64,000 bases of DNA from Flavobacterium orientale (GTDB lineage: Bacteria; Bacteroidota; Bacteroidia; Flavobacteriales; Flavobacteriaceae). How positions within the stretch are numbered: the first letter of the stretch is position 1; each line of letters begins with the position of its first letter. The notes below the pieces were generated by a model that was not told where the DNA came from, searched no databases, and saw only the letters and a list, made by a program, of their open reading frames with translations. The DNA lies in contig NZ_BMFG01000005.1 of assembly GCF_014638005.1 (NCBI RefSeq), forward strand, positions 1 to 64,000, in the 5' to 3' direction. Both the position numbers and the translations under genes were made by a program. Shown here one piece after another: positions 10,227 to 21,217 of this stretch.

Positions 10227-10319
10227 TATTACTAAAAATTAATTACTATTTAATTGGTAAAGTTTTGATTGTAAATCAGATAGAAACCAGAGTCGCTCTA
10301 ATCTTTTTCTGAAAACGTG

Positions 10320-10350
10320 CAAATATATAATTATGGTTAGGATTAACCAA
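10320..10350 (-). promoter_or_regulatory. secDF promoter (TTG-N20-TATATTTG)
   Basis: On the minus strand a TTG (10348-10350) is followed after 20 nt by TATATTTG (10320-10327). This matches the Bacteroidetes housekeeping promoter consensus. It predicts a leader of about 85 nt. Confidence 0.7.
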
Positions 10351-10369
10351 TTAATTTATGGTTAATCTC

Positions 10370-10403
10370 AAAAAAAAGACTGCAAAAATGCAGTCTTTTT
10401 TAT
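10370..10403 (-). terminator. Rho-independent terminator after mdh
   Basis: The 11-bp stem AAAAAGACTGC / GCAGTCTTTTT has a 6-nt loop. The flanking A-run supplies the U-tract on the minus strand. It lies just after the mdh stop and before the secDF promoter. Confidence 0.85.
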
Positions 10404-10418
10404 TATATATCTACTAAA

Positions 10419-11354
10419 TTATGCTAAAACCGATTTCAAATCGCCGTTCATTGCTCTAACAGCATCTGCACTTTTAGCAAATAATGCTTTTTCATCGGCA
10501 TTTAACTCCAAATCCACAATTTTTTCGATTCCGTTTTTACCGATAATACATGGCACTCCGATACAAATATCGTTTTGTCCGTATTCCCCTTCTAAAAATA
10601 CCGAACATGGTATCATTTTTTTCTGATCGTTCAAGATACTATCCACCAAATAAGCTACAGAAGCTCCTGGTGCATACCAAGCAGAAGTTCCTAATAAGGC
10701 TGTAAGTGTTGCTCCACCAACCATCGTACTTGAAGCTACTTTACTTAATTCTTCTTCAGATAAAAATTCTGAAACAGGAACACCGTTATAAGCTGCTAAA
10801 CGGGTTAATGGAATCATGGTAGTATCACCGTGACCGCCAATTACCATTCCGTGAATGTCATTTGCCGGTTTGTCTAACGCTTGTGATAAATACGTTTTGA
10901 AACGTGAGCTATCCAAAGCACCACCCATTCCAATCACTCTGTTTTTTGGTAATCCGGTGGCTTTTAAAGTTAAGTAAGTCATAGTATCCATTGGATTTGA
11001 AACTACTACAACAATTGCATTTGGAGAATGTTGTAATAAATTTTCGGCAACCGACTTCACAATTCCTGCATTGATTCCGATTAACTCTTCACGAGTCATT
11101 CCCGGTTTTCTTGGAATTCCTGAAGTGATAACTACTACATCGCTATTTGCTGTTTTTGCATAATCATTAGTGCTTCCCGAAACTTTTGTATTAAAACCTA
11201 AAGTAGTTTGCGTTTGCATGATGTCTAACGCTTTTCCTTCAGCAAAACCTTCTCTAATATCTAACAATACGATTTCACTCGCAATTCTTCTGTAAGCGAT
11301 AGCATCGGCACATGTTGCACCTACGTTTCCTGCTCCTACAATTGTAACTTTCAT
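10419..11354 (-). CDS. mdh: Malate dehydrogenase
   Basis: This is an NAD-dependent enzyme of 311 residues that interconverts malate and oxaloacetate in the TCA cycle. It is of the LDH-like MDH type. The N-terminal Rossmann motif GAGNVGATCADAIA is followed by the Asp of VVLLDI for NAD. The mobile loop has IPRKPGMTREELIG with the substrate arginines, and the catalytic His is in VIGGHGDTTMIPL. It lies 35 bp after gyrB on the same strand, so readthrough is possible. Confidence 0.95.
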   Translation of the reverse strand: MKVTIVGAGNVGATCADAIAYRRIASEIVLLDIREGFAEGKALDIMQTQTTLGFNTKVSGSTNDYAKTANSDVVVITSGIPRKPGMTREELIGINAGIVKSVAENLLQHSPNAIVVVVSNPMDTMTYLTLKATGLPKNRVIGMGGALDSSRFKTYLSQALDKPANDIHGMVIGGHGDTTMIPLTRLAAYNGVPVSEFLSEEELSKVASSTMVGGATLTALLGTSAWYAPGASVAYLVDSILNDQKKMIPCSVFLEGEYGQNDICIGVPCIIGKNGIEKIVDLELNADEKALFAKSADAVRAMNGDLKSVLA

Positions 11355-11389
11355 TGTGTGTATAAATTTATAGTTATTTTTTTATTTAC

Positions 11390-13600
<2,211 letters not shown>

Positions 13601-13629
13601 AAAAAAACGCCCCGATAAATCAGGACGCC
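13601..13629 (-). terminator. Rho-independent terminator after asnB
   Basis: On the minus strand CGTCCTGA pairs with TCGGGGCG (two G-U pairs) around the loop TTTA, followed by seven T. It lies about 35 bp after the asnB stop. Confidence 0.75.
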
Positions 13630-13663
13630 TTTAACAAACAAACTAAACTTTCATCTGAAAAAT

Positions 13664-15280
13664 TTACACTATTAAGGATTCTTTGGCAATTGTTGTATCT
13701 GCTTTTACGTGAGCAGCATTTGCTCTTCCACTTGGATCTTGGTTTTCTTGCCACTTTGGAATCCATTTGCGAACGGTTTGAGCGGCTGCATGTTGCGGAA
13801 AATGTTTATGAAATAGCGTTCTGTAATAAAATGCTTCTTTGGTTGCAGGTGTATTGTATGGAAATAATGTTGCAGCTTTTGCAAAATCTTCATCCGATAC
13901 TTGAGAAGAACAATAATCAATTAACGTATCAATCCAATTGTAGCCCACTCCGTCTGAAAACTGTTCTTTTTGACGCCATAATACTTCCTGTGGTAAATAA
14001 GGTTGTTCAGGCGTATCAAATGCTTTTCGTAAAATATATTTTTCTACACCATCATACGTCTGTGGCATTTTTTCTTCGGGTTTTATTTTAATGGATAATT
14101 CCAAAAAGGCTTTGTCTAAGAAGGGTACTCTGGCTTCTAAACCATGAGCCATTGTTGATTTGTCTGCACGAAGCAAATCGGCCGTGAAAAGCTTTTGAAC
14201 TCGTTCGATTGTTTCTTTATGAAAATCCATTACGGATGGTGCATTTCTAAAATAAAGATAACCTCCAAATATTTCATCGGCTCCTTCACCTGATAAAACT
14301 ACTTTTATACCTTTTTCTGTAATGGCTTTTGATAAGAAATACATGGGCGTACTTGCTCTCACCGAAGTGACATCATAGGTTTCTAAATGCCAAATCAATT
14401 TATCAATAATTTCAATACCTTGCTCTATCGTAAAATGAATTTCGTGGTGTTCTGTTCCTAAAAACTCCGCAACTTTTCGTGCTGCTTTTGCATCAGGGGC
14501 TTCTTGGTCTAATCCAATTGAAAAAGAATGTAAGGTTTTGCCTTTCTCTTTCATCATACGAGCGGCGATTGAAGAAGTTAATGAAGAATCCAAACCTCCG
14601 GATAATAATACACCAATCGGCACATCGCTCATCAATCGTTTTTCTACTGCCTTTGATAAGGCTACACGGATTGCAGCTAAATCCAACTCCTCTACTCCAG
14701 CTTCAGGATTTTCCCATTTTGGTTGGTAATATTTTACAAATCCTGTTTCGGGCGTATAATAATGTCCCGGAGGAAAGGTTGAAAAAGTTTTACATTGGTC
14801 AGCTATGGATTTCATTTCTGATGCAAAATACATGCGTCCACGTTCGTCTAAACCATAATATAATGGTTTAACTCCAAGTGGGTCGCGACCAGCAATGTAA
14901 TCATCGCCATCAATAACAACAAAAGCAAACATACCGTCAAGTAAATGGCAAAAATCGTATCCGAATTTTTCATACAAATGCACGATGACTTCCGAATCAG
15001 ACGTACTTCTGAAAGTATGATCTTTTAAAATGGTATCCCGCAATTCTTGGTGGTTGTAGATTTCGCCATTGTGCACCATCCAAGCGGTATCGCATCCTTG
15101 AATGGGTTGCTTTCCGGTATGTAAGTCGATAATTGACAAACGTTCATGGGATAGAAAATGACCTTTCTCAGTAATGTGCACATCACTTTCATCCGGACCG
15201 CGATGCGACATTCGTTTCGATAATTGTTTCACTAAGGCTTCGTCTTTTCCTTTTCCTATAATGGCTAATATTCCACACAT
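13664..15280 (-). CDS. asnB: Asparagine synthetase B (glutamine-hydrolysing)
   Basis: This enzyme makes asparagine from aspartate, ATP and glutamine. The start was moved from 15322 to the ATG at 15280, because class II glutaminase domains need Cys as residue 2 after Met removal; this gives MCGILAIIG and 538 residues. The glutaminase domain has SHRGPDES, LSHERLSIIDL and VHNGEIYNH. The synthetase domain has the PP-loop LLSGGLDSSLTSS, then LSGEGADEIFGGY and LEARVPFLDKAF. It appears to be a single-gene transcript with its own terminator. Long antisense frames over it are shadows. Confidence 0.96.
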   Translation of the reverse strand: MCGILAIIGKGKDEALVKQLSKRMSHRGPDESDVHITEKGHFLSHERLSIIDLHTGKQPIQGCDTAWMVHNGEIYNHQELRDTILKDHTFRSTSDSEVIVHLYEKFGYDFCHLLDGMFAFVVIDGDDYIAGRDPLGVKPLYYGLDERGRMYFASEMKSIADQCKTFSTFPPGHYYTPETGFVKYYQPKWENPEAGVEELDLAAIRVALSKAVEKRLMSDVPIGVLLSGGLDSSLTSSIAARMMKEKGKTLHSFSIGLDQEAPDAKAARKVAEFLGTEHHEIHFTIEQGIEIIDKLIWHLETYDVTSVRASTPMYFLSKAITEKGIKVVLSGEGADEIFGGYLYFRNAPSVMDFHKETIERVQKLFTADLLRADKSTMAHGLEARVPFLDKAFLELSIKIKPEEKMPQTYDGVEKYILRKAFDTPEQPYLPQEVLWRQKEQFSDGVGYNWIDTLIDYCSSQVSDEDFAKAATLFPYNTPATKEAFYYRTLFHKHFPQHAAAQTVRKWIPKWQENQDPSGRANAAHVKADTTIAKESLIV

Positions 15281-15462
15281 ATATTTTTTACTTTTCAGAT
15301 TATTATTTATTTGATAAAGCAAAAGTGAGTATTTGGTTTATATTTATGAAACAATATCAATTTTTTGATTACAATTTAAAACTATAAACTCATAATAACA
15401 TCATAAATGAAACTTAAAATCTAATAAATTGAAGTAACTGATTATAAATTGTAATTTCAAAT

Positions 15463-15495
15463 AAAAAAAACTCCTTTCTGTGACAAAAGGAGTTT
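15463..15495 (-). terminator. Rho-independent terminator of the T9SS gene remnant
   Basis: The 10-bp stem AAACTCCTTT / AAAGGAGTTT (15468-15477 with 15486-15495) has an 8-nt loop. The A-run at 15463-15470 gives a U-tract on the minus strand. It lies 20 bp after the remnant stop and does not belong to asnB, which ends at 13664. Confidence 0.8.
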
Positions 15496-15515
15496 CAGGT
15501 ATATTGTAGTTTTCT

Positions 15516-15640
15516 TTACTTTTTTATGATTTTTTCAGTTTGAGAAAACTGTTCGTTTTTAACTTTTAAAAAATAAATACCATTTGAGCAAAAGCAGAAA
15601 AACCAAAAATGCAAAAGATAAAAAGAACAATTTTTTTCAT
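15516..15640 (-). pseudogene. Collapsed remnant of a T9SS-secreted protein gene
   Basis: An ATG at 15640 opens a complete signal peptide, MKKIVLFIFCIFGFSAFAQ, but the frame stops six codons later (MVFIF then stop). In another frame, starting at the same point, the sequence reads NGIYFLKVKNEQ...TEKIIKK and then stop at 15516. That is the typical end of a Por-type (T9SS type A) sorting domain. The signal peptide and the last 22 residues of the tail are therefore joined directly, out of frame, and the functional middle is missing. An intact terminator follows. The reading is direct; the single internal deletion is an inference. Confidence 0.75.
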
Positions 15641-15667
15641 ATTTTTAAACTTAGACAATCAAAGTTA

Positions 15668-16111
15668 CTAAAAAATACTTATGATACTATAATTCTTACC
15701 GTTAAAAGTGATGCTTTCATTTATTTCTCTTCCCATAAACAATTCACCCAAAGGTGATTGCGGAGACATTCCAAAAACAGATTTGCCCTCTACTTCAATT
15801 TTAGGTAAAGCAACTGCCATCAAAAAAAAGGTGTCGTTTGCTTGAACTAAACTTCCTAAAACTACCTGATTTGATGAAATAGTATAATCAATTTTCAAGA
15901 ATTTATGTTGCGTAGCCAAAACCTCTGATAGCTTTTGATTCAGTTTTTCCTGTTCTAAATGCATCATCGCCAAACCGGTTTCATGTTTGTCACCGGCAGA
16001 ACCTTTGGCATCATTTTTTGAGTCTTCGGTTAAGCCAACAATCATTTCACGTAAGGAAGTGATGCGGTCGTTAAGGTATTGATTGTAATGTTGGATAATT
16101 TGTTGTTTCAT
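15668..16111 (-). CDS. GreA/GreB C-terminal-domain-like protein
   Basis: This protein has 147 residues. The first 60 form a charged helical region (HYNQYLNDRITSLREMI...GDKHETGLAMMHLEQEKLNQKL), where true GreA has a coiled coil. The C-terminal half ends in SPLGELFMGREINESITFNGKNYSIISIF, which resembles the FKBP-like C-terminal domain of GreA/GreB (SPLGxALLGxxxGD). It may bind RNA polymerase at the secondary channel, but the helical arm is shorter than in GreA and the acidic tip cannot be confirmed. Similar flavobacterial proteins are sometimes named 3-oxoacyl-ACP synthase, which the sequence does not support. Confidence 0.65.
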   Translation of the reverse strand: MKQQIIQHYNQYLNDRITSLREMIVGLTEDSKNDAKGSAGDKHETGLAMMHLEQEKLNQKLSEVLATQHKFLKIDYTISSNQVVLGSLVQANDTFFLMAVALPKIEVEGKSVFGMSPQSPLGELFMGREINESITFNGKNYSIISIF

Positions 16112-16115
16112 TTTA

Positions 16116-16144
16116 GAGGTGCTGAGTTGCTAAGATGCTGAGTT
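16116..16144. repeat. Intergenic GCTGAG(T)TGCTAAGATGCTGAG-type repeat, copy 1
   Basis: The sequence GTGCTGAGTTGCTAAGATG and the following CTGAGTT form a phased 10-11 nt internal repeat (GCTGAG, GCTAAG, GCTGAG). A related copy lies at 21121-21146. The two copies flank the barrel/TPR gene pair. Confidence 0.5.
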
Positions 16145-16179
16145 AAAAAAATCCGCAAGGCTTACTAAACTTTGCGGAC
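16145..16179 (-). terminator. Probable terminator after the barrel gene
   Basis: TCCGCAA / TTGCGGA (16152-16158 with 16172-16178) forms a 7-bp stem with a 13-nt loop. The A-run at 16145-16151 is a U-tract on the minus strand. It lies 33 bp after the 16212 stop. Confidence 0.65.
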
Positions 16180-16211
16180 TTTTTAAAATCTTTGTATGCG
16201 GTTAGATAAAT

Positions 16212-17972
16212 TTAAAAATCAAACTTATAATTGGCTCCTAGCACCACTTGAAACTGTTGTGCTGGAAAATTAAACCATTTCTCATACGATTGATTCAAAA
16301 TATTATTCAAGCGTAAGAAACCTGTTAAACGTTCGTTATGTTTGTAACCGATATTGGTGTTCAAATCAAAATAACTGTTTAATGTTGCTTTGTTTCTGTC
16401 TAAAAATAGTGGGTCATTTGCTACTGTTAAATATTCATCATAACGCTGTCCGACAAAAAAGGCTTCCACACCACCAAACCATTTTTCAGTGAAGGTTACA
16501 TTCAAATTACTTCCTACTGTAACGGCCGGTAAGTTCCATGCTTCTTGTTCAAAGTTGGTAGTGTAACTATTTAAAGTAGCATTAATTCCAAAAGATACAT
16601 TCTTTGAAAAATCAGCTTTTAATTCCCCTGAAAAAGCAATAGTTTTCACATCATCATACACCACACCAAAGGAATTGCCATTACCGTATGCTTTGTTACT
16701 CGGATCCATAGAGGTGAATGATTCCAAGCTATTGTATTTAAACAACGCTTTGGCTTTTTCATTCGTATAAGAACCTCGAACGTTATAACTGATATTCCCG
16801 GCCAATTTCCCTTTTAGACCGGCAAAAATATCATATTGTCTATCCGTAGGCGTCATAAATTGAGTTGGCGACAAAAACGGATTGCTATTAGTAAATTCTC
16901 TGTAACTGTTTTGTTGTAATGATCCTTCTGCACCTGCATAAAAAATCATTAAATCACCCACCACTTTGTAGGCTGCTGTAATTTGCGGATATACAAATAA
17001 GTTGTTGTCACCTTCGCTGGCAATACTGTAGAAAAAAGCAGCTCCGATATTCATGGACAAATCATCTTGATTGTAAACAAAACTTGGATGAATTCCCACA
17101 TTGGTAAATCCGTAATCTATTTTATTTGAATCGAAATAACTTCTTTCAAAAGAACCGCTTACATTGTCAACAATTACTTTGGTATTGATTTGAAAATCAT
17201 TAATGGCAAATTCAAAAGTTGGTTTCAAAATCAATCTGTTTTCTGCCGAATTATAGGCATCCCAAAAACGATTGTATTTGATACTTGCTCCTTTGAAAAA
17301 ACTGTCTTCCATGCTTAACTTTCCACCTACATAAAAATTGTGATAGGTTTGTTGTGGGTCAATTCCGTTCAAAAACAAATCGCGGTCTTCTTGTGATAGT
17401 GAACCAATTAAATAATCAGGAGTTCCATACCAATTGTAAATTTGATGTTGGTAACCCAAATCTGCATTCCAAGACATGTCTTTGTTTTGATTTCCATAAG
17501 TTAAATCCAATGACGTGTTATAGAATTTATCATCCAATAATGCTTCTTCGATTCCTCCTTGAGAAGAGTGATGACGAAACATTCCGCCAACATATTCATT
17601 GCGATTGAGTTGTTGTGTTACAAATAATTCGCCAATAATTGTGCCGTAATTTCCAAAACCTAAAGTGGCATAATTTGAAAATAATTTTTCTTTTTTTGCT
17701 TTATCAACTCCGGCCGCTTTTCCTTTGGCAGGTGTAAATGTTGACGCTACGGGAAAAGAAAAAATATTGTATTGAATGTCTTCTTTTTTAGAATTGTCTT
17801 CGTCATCCAACGAAGGTGTTTCTTTTACTTTAAAAGCATCTGAAATAGTTGCCGTATAAGGTTTTACTACATTCACCACTTCGGTTCCTATGTTTTCATC
17901 TTTCTTTTGAGCTAATGTTGTCTGAGCAACAATCAGCAATAAGATTAAAAGGTATTTTGGGTTGCTTTGCAT
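16212..17972 (-). CDS. Plugless TonB-dependent-receptor-like outer-membrane beta-barrel
   Basis: This protein has 586 residues with a signal peptide ending in TTLAQ. After a short linker (VVNVVKPYTATISDAFKVKE, acidic) almost all of it is amphipathic beta strands, ending in a C-terminal Phe (VVLGANYKFDF), as expected for an outer-membrane barrel. The closest look is the barrel part of TonB-dependent receptors (RLNNILNQSYEKW near the end), but no plug domain or TonB box is seen and the length is far below a full receptor. It lies 33 bp after a large TPR gene, so the two products may form one envelope complex. The substrate or role is unknown. Confidence 0.75.
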   Translation of the reverse strand: MQSNPKYLLILLLIVAQTTLAQKKDENIGTEVVNVVKPYTATISDAFKVKETPSLDDEDNSKKEDIQYNIFSFPVASTFTPAKGKAAGVDKAKKEKLFSNYATLGFGNYGTIIGELFVTQQLNRNEYVGGMFRHHSSQGGIEEALLDDKFYNTSLDLTYGNQNKDMSWNADLGYQHQIYNWYGTPDYLIGSLSQEDRDLFLNGIDPQQTYHNFYVGGKLSMEDSFFKGASIKYNRFWDAYNSAENRLILKPTFEFAINDFQINTKVIVDNVSGSFERSYFDSNKIDYGFTNVGIHPSFVYNQDDLSMNIGAAFFYSIASEGDNNLFVYPQITAAYKVVGDLMIFYAGAEGSLQQNSYREFTNSNPFLSPTQFMTPTDRQYDIFAGLKGKLAGNISYNVRGSYTNEKAKALFKYNSLESFTSMDPSNKAYGNGNSFGVVYDDVKTIAFSGELKADFSKNVSFGINATLNSYTTNFEQEAWNLPAVTVGSNLNVTFTEKWFGGVEAFFVGQRYDEYLTVANDPLFLDRNKATLNSYFDLNTNIGYKHNERLTGFLRLNNILNQSYEKWFNFPAQQFQVVLGANYKFDF

Positions 17973-18005
17973 AATTTACTTTTTTAAAAACTGCTTACTT
18001 TTTAA

Positions 18006-21000
18006 TTAATTCTGAATCGATGAGTTGCGTTTGGCTTCTTCACCTTTGATAATGGCCAACTCTTTTTGTGCCTCTTCCACTACATCGGGATATTCTTTGA
18101 AGTTTGCAATCAAACTATCCAAGATGTAAGTAGCTTGAAAACTGTCTTTTAACCCATAAAAATTCTTAGCCATTACTACTAATCCTTTGGCTCCATAATA
18201 TCGGTAACCGGAATAATCTTTGGTTAATTTTTGAACGGCAATATTCGATGCTTCAAACTTATTTTCTTTGTTTTTAAAATACGCATCATAATACAATGCT
18301 TCGGCAGCCAATTCGCCTTTGGCAATGGTCATTAACGTTGCATAAGCCGTTTTTGCTTTGGCTTCATCTTTCGTTTTCATGGCAGAACGTGCCACAATCA
18401 TATAAGCATCACTTTTGATTCGATCATCAACTTTAGCATTGTTCAACACTTTATCAGCATAAACTACGGCATTGGCATAATCTTCTTGTTCGTAATACGC
18501 TTTCATCAAATTGGATTGAGCAAAGGTGATGTTTTGAGGGAAATCTGCTTCTACTTCCAAGCGTTTCAAAGCCGGAATTGCTTTTGCGTAATCTTTTTTC
18601 TTTAAATGAATTTCAGTCAATCTGGCTAAAGCTTGTTCCGTATATTCACTTCTTGATTTAGAAGCTACAAATTCATAATGCGGAATGGCATTGGTTTCCA
18701 ATCCATCTGCAAAATACAATTGAGCCAAATAGAAATTGGCTTTTAAAGCATGAATTCCATTTGGAAATTTGGAAACATAACTACTAAAACCTGCAATCGC
18801 ACCTTTGGCATTGTTTTGCAAATACATTTTTTCTGCCGATTCATACGACGTATTATCAATATCCGCATTGGATACTTCTACATAATCTAAGGTTTTTACC
18901 CAAGTGGCATATTCATCTACTTTGCCGGTATCCACATAAATTTGTCTGGCCGTTGTAACCGCTTCCATAGCTTCAGTAGTTCTAGGATAATCGGCTGCCA
19001 CTTTTTTGAATTTTGTCAACGCCAATTGCAGTTTATCATCATTGTAATAAATCAATCCCTGACGCAAAATTGCTCTTGCGGCAAAAGAACCGTTTTTATA
19101 TTCTGAAATTAATTGGTCATAAATTTTTAATGCCAAATCGGATTTATTTTCATTGGTATACGTGTTACCTAACTCAAACAAAGCATCGTCACGGAATTGT
19201 GATTTTGGATAATTTTTCAAAAACAGATGTAAGTCTTCAATCTTTTTTTCGTTTCTGGCAACAAATCCATAGCTGATGGCTTTTTGGTAAGCCGCATAAT
19301 CGGAATCAACCACTTTTAATTCGATGGCTTTGTTGTATGCTTCCATGGCCGGCCAATATTTTGCGGATACAAAATGACTGTCGCCCAAACGCAAATAACT
19401 ATCATTCAGCCTTGTTTTGTCTTCTTTCGCTACATCAATTTGTTTTTGAAAAAATGCAGCTGCTTGTTCGTATTCTTTCAATTTGAAATGCGTGTAAGCC
19501 AAATTGTAATTAATGTTTTTATATTCAGGAGTAGTTTTGGCTTCCGGATAACCTAAAAACTGTTTAAAACTTAACAAAGCTTCTCCAAAATTGTCTAAAG
19601 TATATTCGCTTTCCCCTTTCCAAAACATGGCACGAGCTGTAAATTTTGGGTCACGAGGTTCTGCCAATGATTTTTTGAACATTGCCAAAGCCTCTTGGTT
19701 ATTTCCGTCAGTATATAACTCTAAACCTCTGTAGAAGGTTACTTTTTGATAAGCCTGTTTGTTTTCAAAACTTTTATTTTTTTCTAATAAAACCAGAGCT
19801 TCCTTGTAGTTTTTTGAAGTGATGTAAGAGTTAATTAAAAGTGTTTCCACTTCTTGCTTGTTTGGCGTATTGGGATATTTATTTAAAAAAGCCACCATCA
19901 CATCCGGAACACTCTGATAAGGATTTCCAATATCATAACTTAATTTGGCATAGTTATAAAAAGCATCTTCTTGAATTTTTAAATCAAAATCCATCTCAGA
20001 AGCATTTTTAAAAGCATTCAACGCTTGTTGTTTTTTGTTGGATTTCAAATAACTTTCACCCAAATGATAATAAGCATTTTGAGCCACACCATCTTTTCCT
20101 TCAATGATTTTATTAAATTGAGCAATCGCATTTTCATAATCACCTTGCTTGTAATAGGAGTAACCAAACAGGTAAAAATCTGTGTTGCTCCATTTTCCTT
20201 TTTTACCTTTATATTCTTTTAGGTAAGGAATTGCTTTGTCGTATTGTTTTAAATTAAAGTAGCTTTCGCCAATAATTTTATTCAATTCTGATTTTTCGGT
20301 AGCATCTGATTTTGGCATCGCAGCAATTCCTAAATCAATAGCTTTTTGAAAATTTCCTAATTTAAAATTCATGTCAGCCTGATAATAGGACATTTTTTCT
20401 TTGTATTTCTTTTCGTCTTCAACTTGTTCAAAATATTCATTTGCTTGCGTATAATTGTCTGATTCATAAGACATATAACCCAAATAATATTTTGCTTGTG
20501 AGCCAAATTCTTTTGAATTTTCTACACGTTTGAAATAATTGGAAGCTTCTTTCTTTTTATTTCCAGAAAACAAAGCGTATCCTTTTTGAAAATTGAATTT
20601 TTCTTTTTCGTCATTTGTCAAATTGCTTTCATCCACTTTATCAAACCATTGCAAAGCTTGTGGAAATTTATTCTCATCGAAATAATAATGAGCCACTTCA
20701 ATATACGCTTGATTGTGCTTGGAACTGGTAGGATAACGCTGTACGAAATCTTCCATCAATACATCACCATTGGCTTGATTTAAACGAATGGCACAATTTG
20801 CAATATAGTAGGCACAATCGGATTGCACTTCATAATTATCTTGTGAATCTTTTACTTTTTTGAATAAAATTTGAGCAGATTGGTATTGTTTATCTTTATA
20901 CAATTGAAGGGCTCGATTGTATTCCTCTAACGGATTGGTGTAGACTTCAGTTCGTTGAGCCTGAACCGAAAAACAAATTACTGTCAAACAGACAGCAAAC

Positions 21001-21020
21001 AAATAGGTTAATTGACGCAT
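18006..21020 (-). CDS. Large exported tetratricopeptide-repeat protein
   Basis: This protein has 1004 residues with a signal peptide ending in FSVQAQ. The rest is a nearly continuous TPR solenoid, for example AYYHLGESYLKSNKKQQALNAF, LFGYSYYKQGDYENAIAQF and YNLAYTHFKLKEYEQAAAFF, with well over 15 units. It has no lipobox, no T9SS tail and no catalytic motif, so it is probably a periplasmic scaffold. It is the first gene of a two-gene unit with the plugless barrel at 16212-17972, which suggests that it docks on that barrel. A -7 box lies 25 bp before the ATG. Confidence 0.8.
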   Translation of the reverse strand: MRQLTYLFAVCLTVICFSVQAQRTEVYTNPLEEYNRALQLYKDKQYQSAQILFKKVKDSQDNYEVQSDCAYYIANCAIRLNQANGDVLMEDFVQRYPTSSKHNQAYIEVAHYYFDENKFPQALQWFDKVDESNLTNDEKEKFNFQKGYALFSGNKKKEASNYFKRVENSKEFGSQAKYYLGYMSYESDNYTQANEYFEQVEDEKKYKEKMSYYQADMNFKLGNFQKAIDLGIAAMPKSDATEKSELNKIIGESYFNLKQYDKAIPYLKEYKGKKGKWSNTDFYLFGYSYYKQGDYENAIAQFNKIIEGKDGVAQNAYYHLGESYLKSNKKQQALNAFKNASEMDFDLKIQEDAFYNYAKLSYDIGNPYQSVPDVMVAFLNKYPNTPNKQEVETLLINSYITSKNYKEALVLLEKNKSFENKQAYQKVTFYRGLELYTDGNNQEALAMFKKSLAEPRDPKFTARAMFWKGESEYTLDNFGEALLSFKQFLGYPEAKTTPEYKNINYNLAYTHFKLKEYEQAAAFFQKQIDVAKEDKTRLNDSYLRLGDSHFVSAKYWPAMEAYNKAIELKVVDSDYAAYQKAISYGFVARNEKKIEDLHLFLKNYPKSQFRDDALFELGNTYTNENKSDLALKIYDQLISEYKNGSFAARAILRQGLIYYNDDKLQLALTKFKKVAADYPRTTEAMEAVTTARQIYVDTGKVDEYATWVKTLDYVEVSNADIDNTSYESAEKMYLQNNAKGAIAGFSSYVSKFPNGIHALKANFYLAQLYFADGLETNAIPHYEFVASKSRSEYTEQALARLTEIHLKKKDYAKAIPALKRLEVEADFPQNITFAQSNLMKAYYEQEDYANAVVYADKVLNNAKVDDRIKSDAYMIVARSAMKTKDEAKAKTAYATLMTIAKGELAAEALYYDAYFKNKENKFEASNIAVQKLTKDYSGYRYYGAKGLVVMAKNFYGLKDSFQATYILDSLIANFKEYPDVVEEAQKELAIIKGEEAKRNSSIQN

Positions 21021-21045
21021 ATTTATTGGGTTTTTATGAACTATT

Positions 21046-21053
21046 CAAAGGTA
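21046..21053 (-). promoter_or_regulatory. -7 box (TACCTTTG) upstream of the TPR gene
   Basis: CAAAGGTA on the plus strand reads TACCTTTG on the minus strand, 25 bp before the ATG at 21020. No clear -33 element was found. Confidence 0.5.
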
Positions 21054-21120
21054 ACATTTACCTATGCATGTAACGAGTTAATGATTGTGTTTATTATGAA
21101 CAAGGTTTTAAACATTTTTT

Positions 21121-21146
21121 GAGTTGCTGAGATGCTGAATGGTTGA
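21121..21146. repeat. Intergenic GCTGAG-type repeat, copy 2
   Basis: GAGTTGCTGAGATGCTGAAT followed by GGTTGAG is related to the copy at 16116-16144, in the same orientation. It lies in the divergent gap between the TPR gene and ftsE, just before the ftsE promoter. Confidence 0.45.
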
Positions 21147-21168
21147 GAACATTAATTAAAATAAAATT

Positions 21169-21198
21169 TTGATAACCTTCGTTAAGTTACTACTTTTA
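21169..21198 (+). promoter_or_regulatory. Probable ftsE promoter (TTG-N19-TACTTTTA)
   Basis: TTG at 21169-21171 is followed after 19 nt by TACTTTTA, one base off TAnnTTTG, and then 19 nt to the ftsE ATG. Confidence 0.55.
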
Positions 21199-21217
21199 CC
21201 CTTCAAATATCATACCT

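Noticed and set aside
13690..14871. Plus-strand frames of 133 and 130 codons inside asnB
   Set aside because: They are antisense shadows of asnB; the asnB frame carries all conserved motifs.
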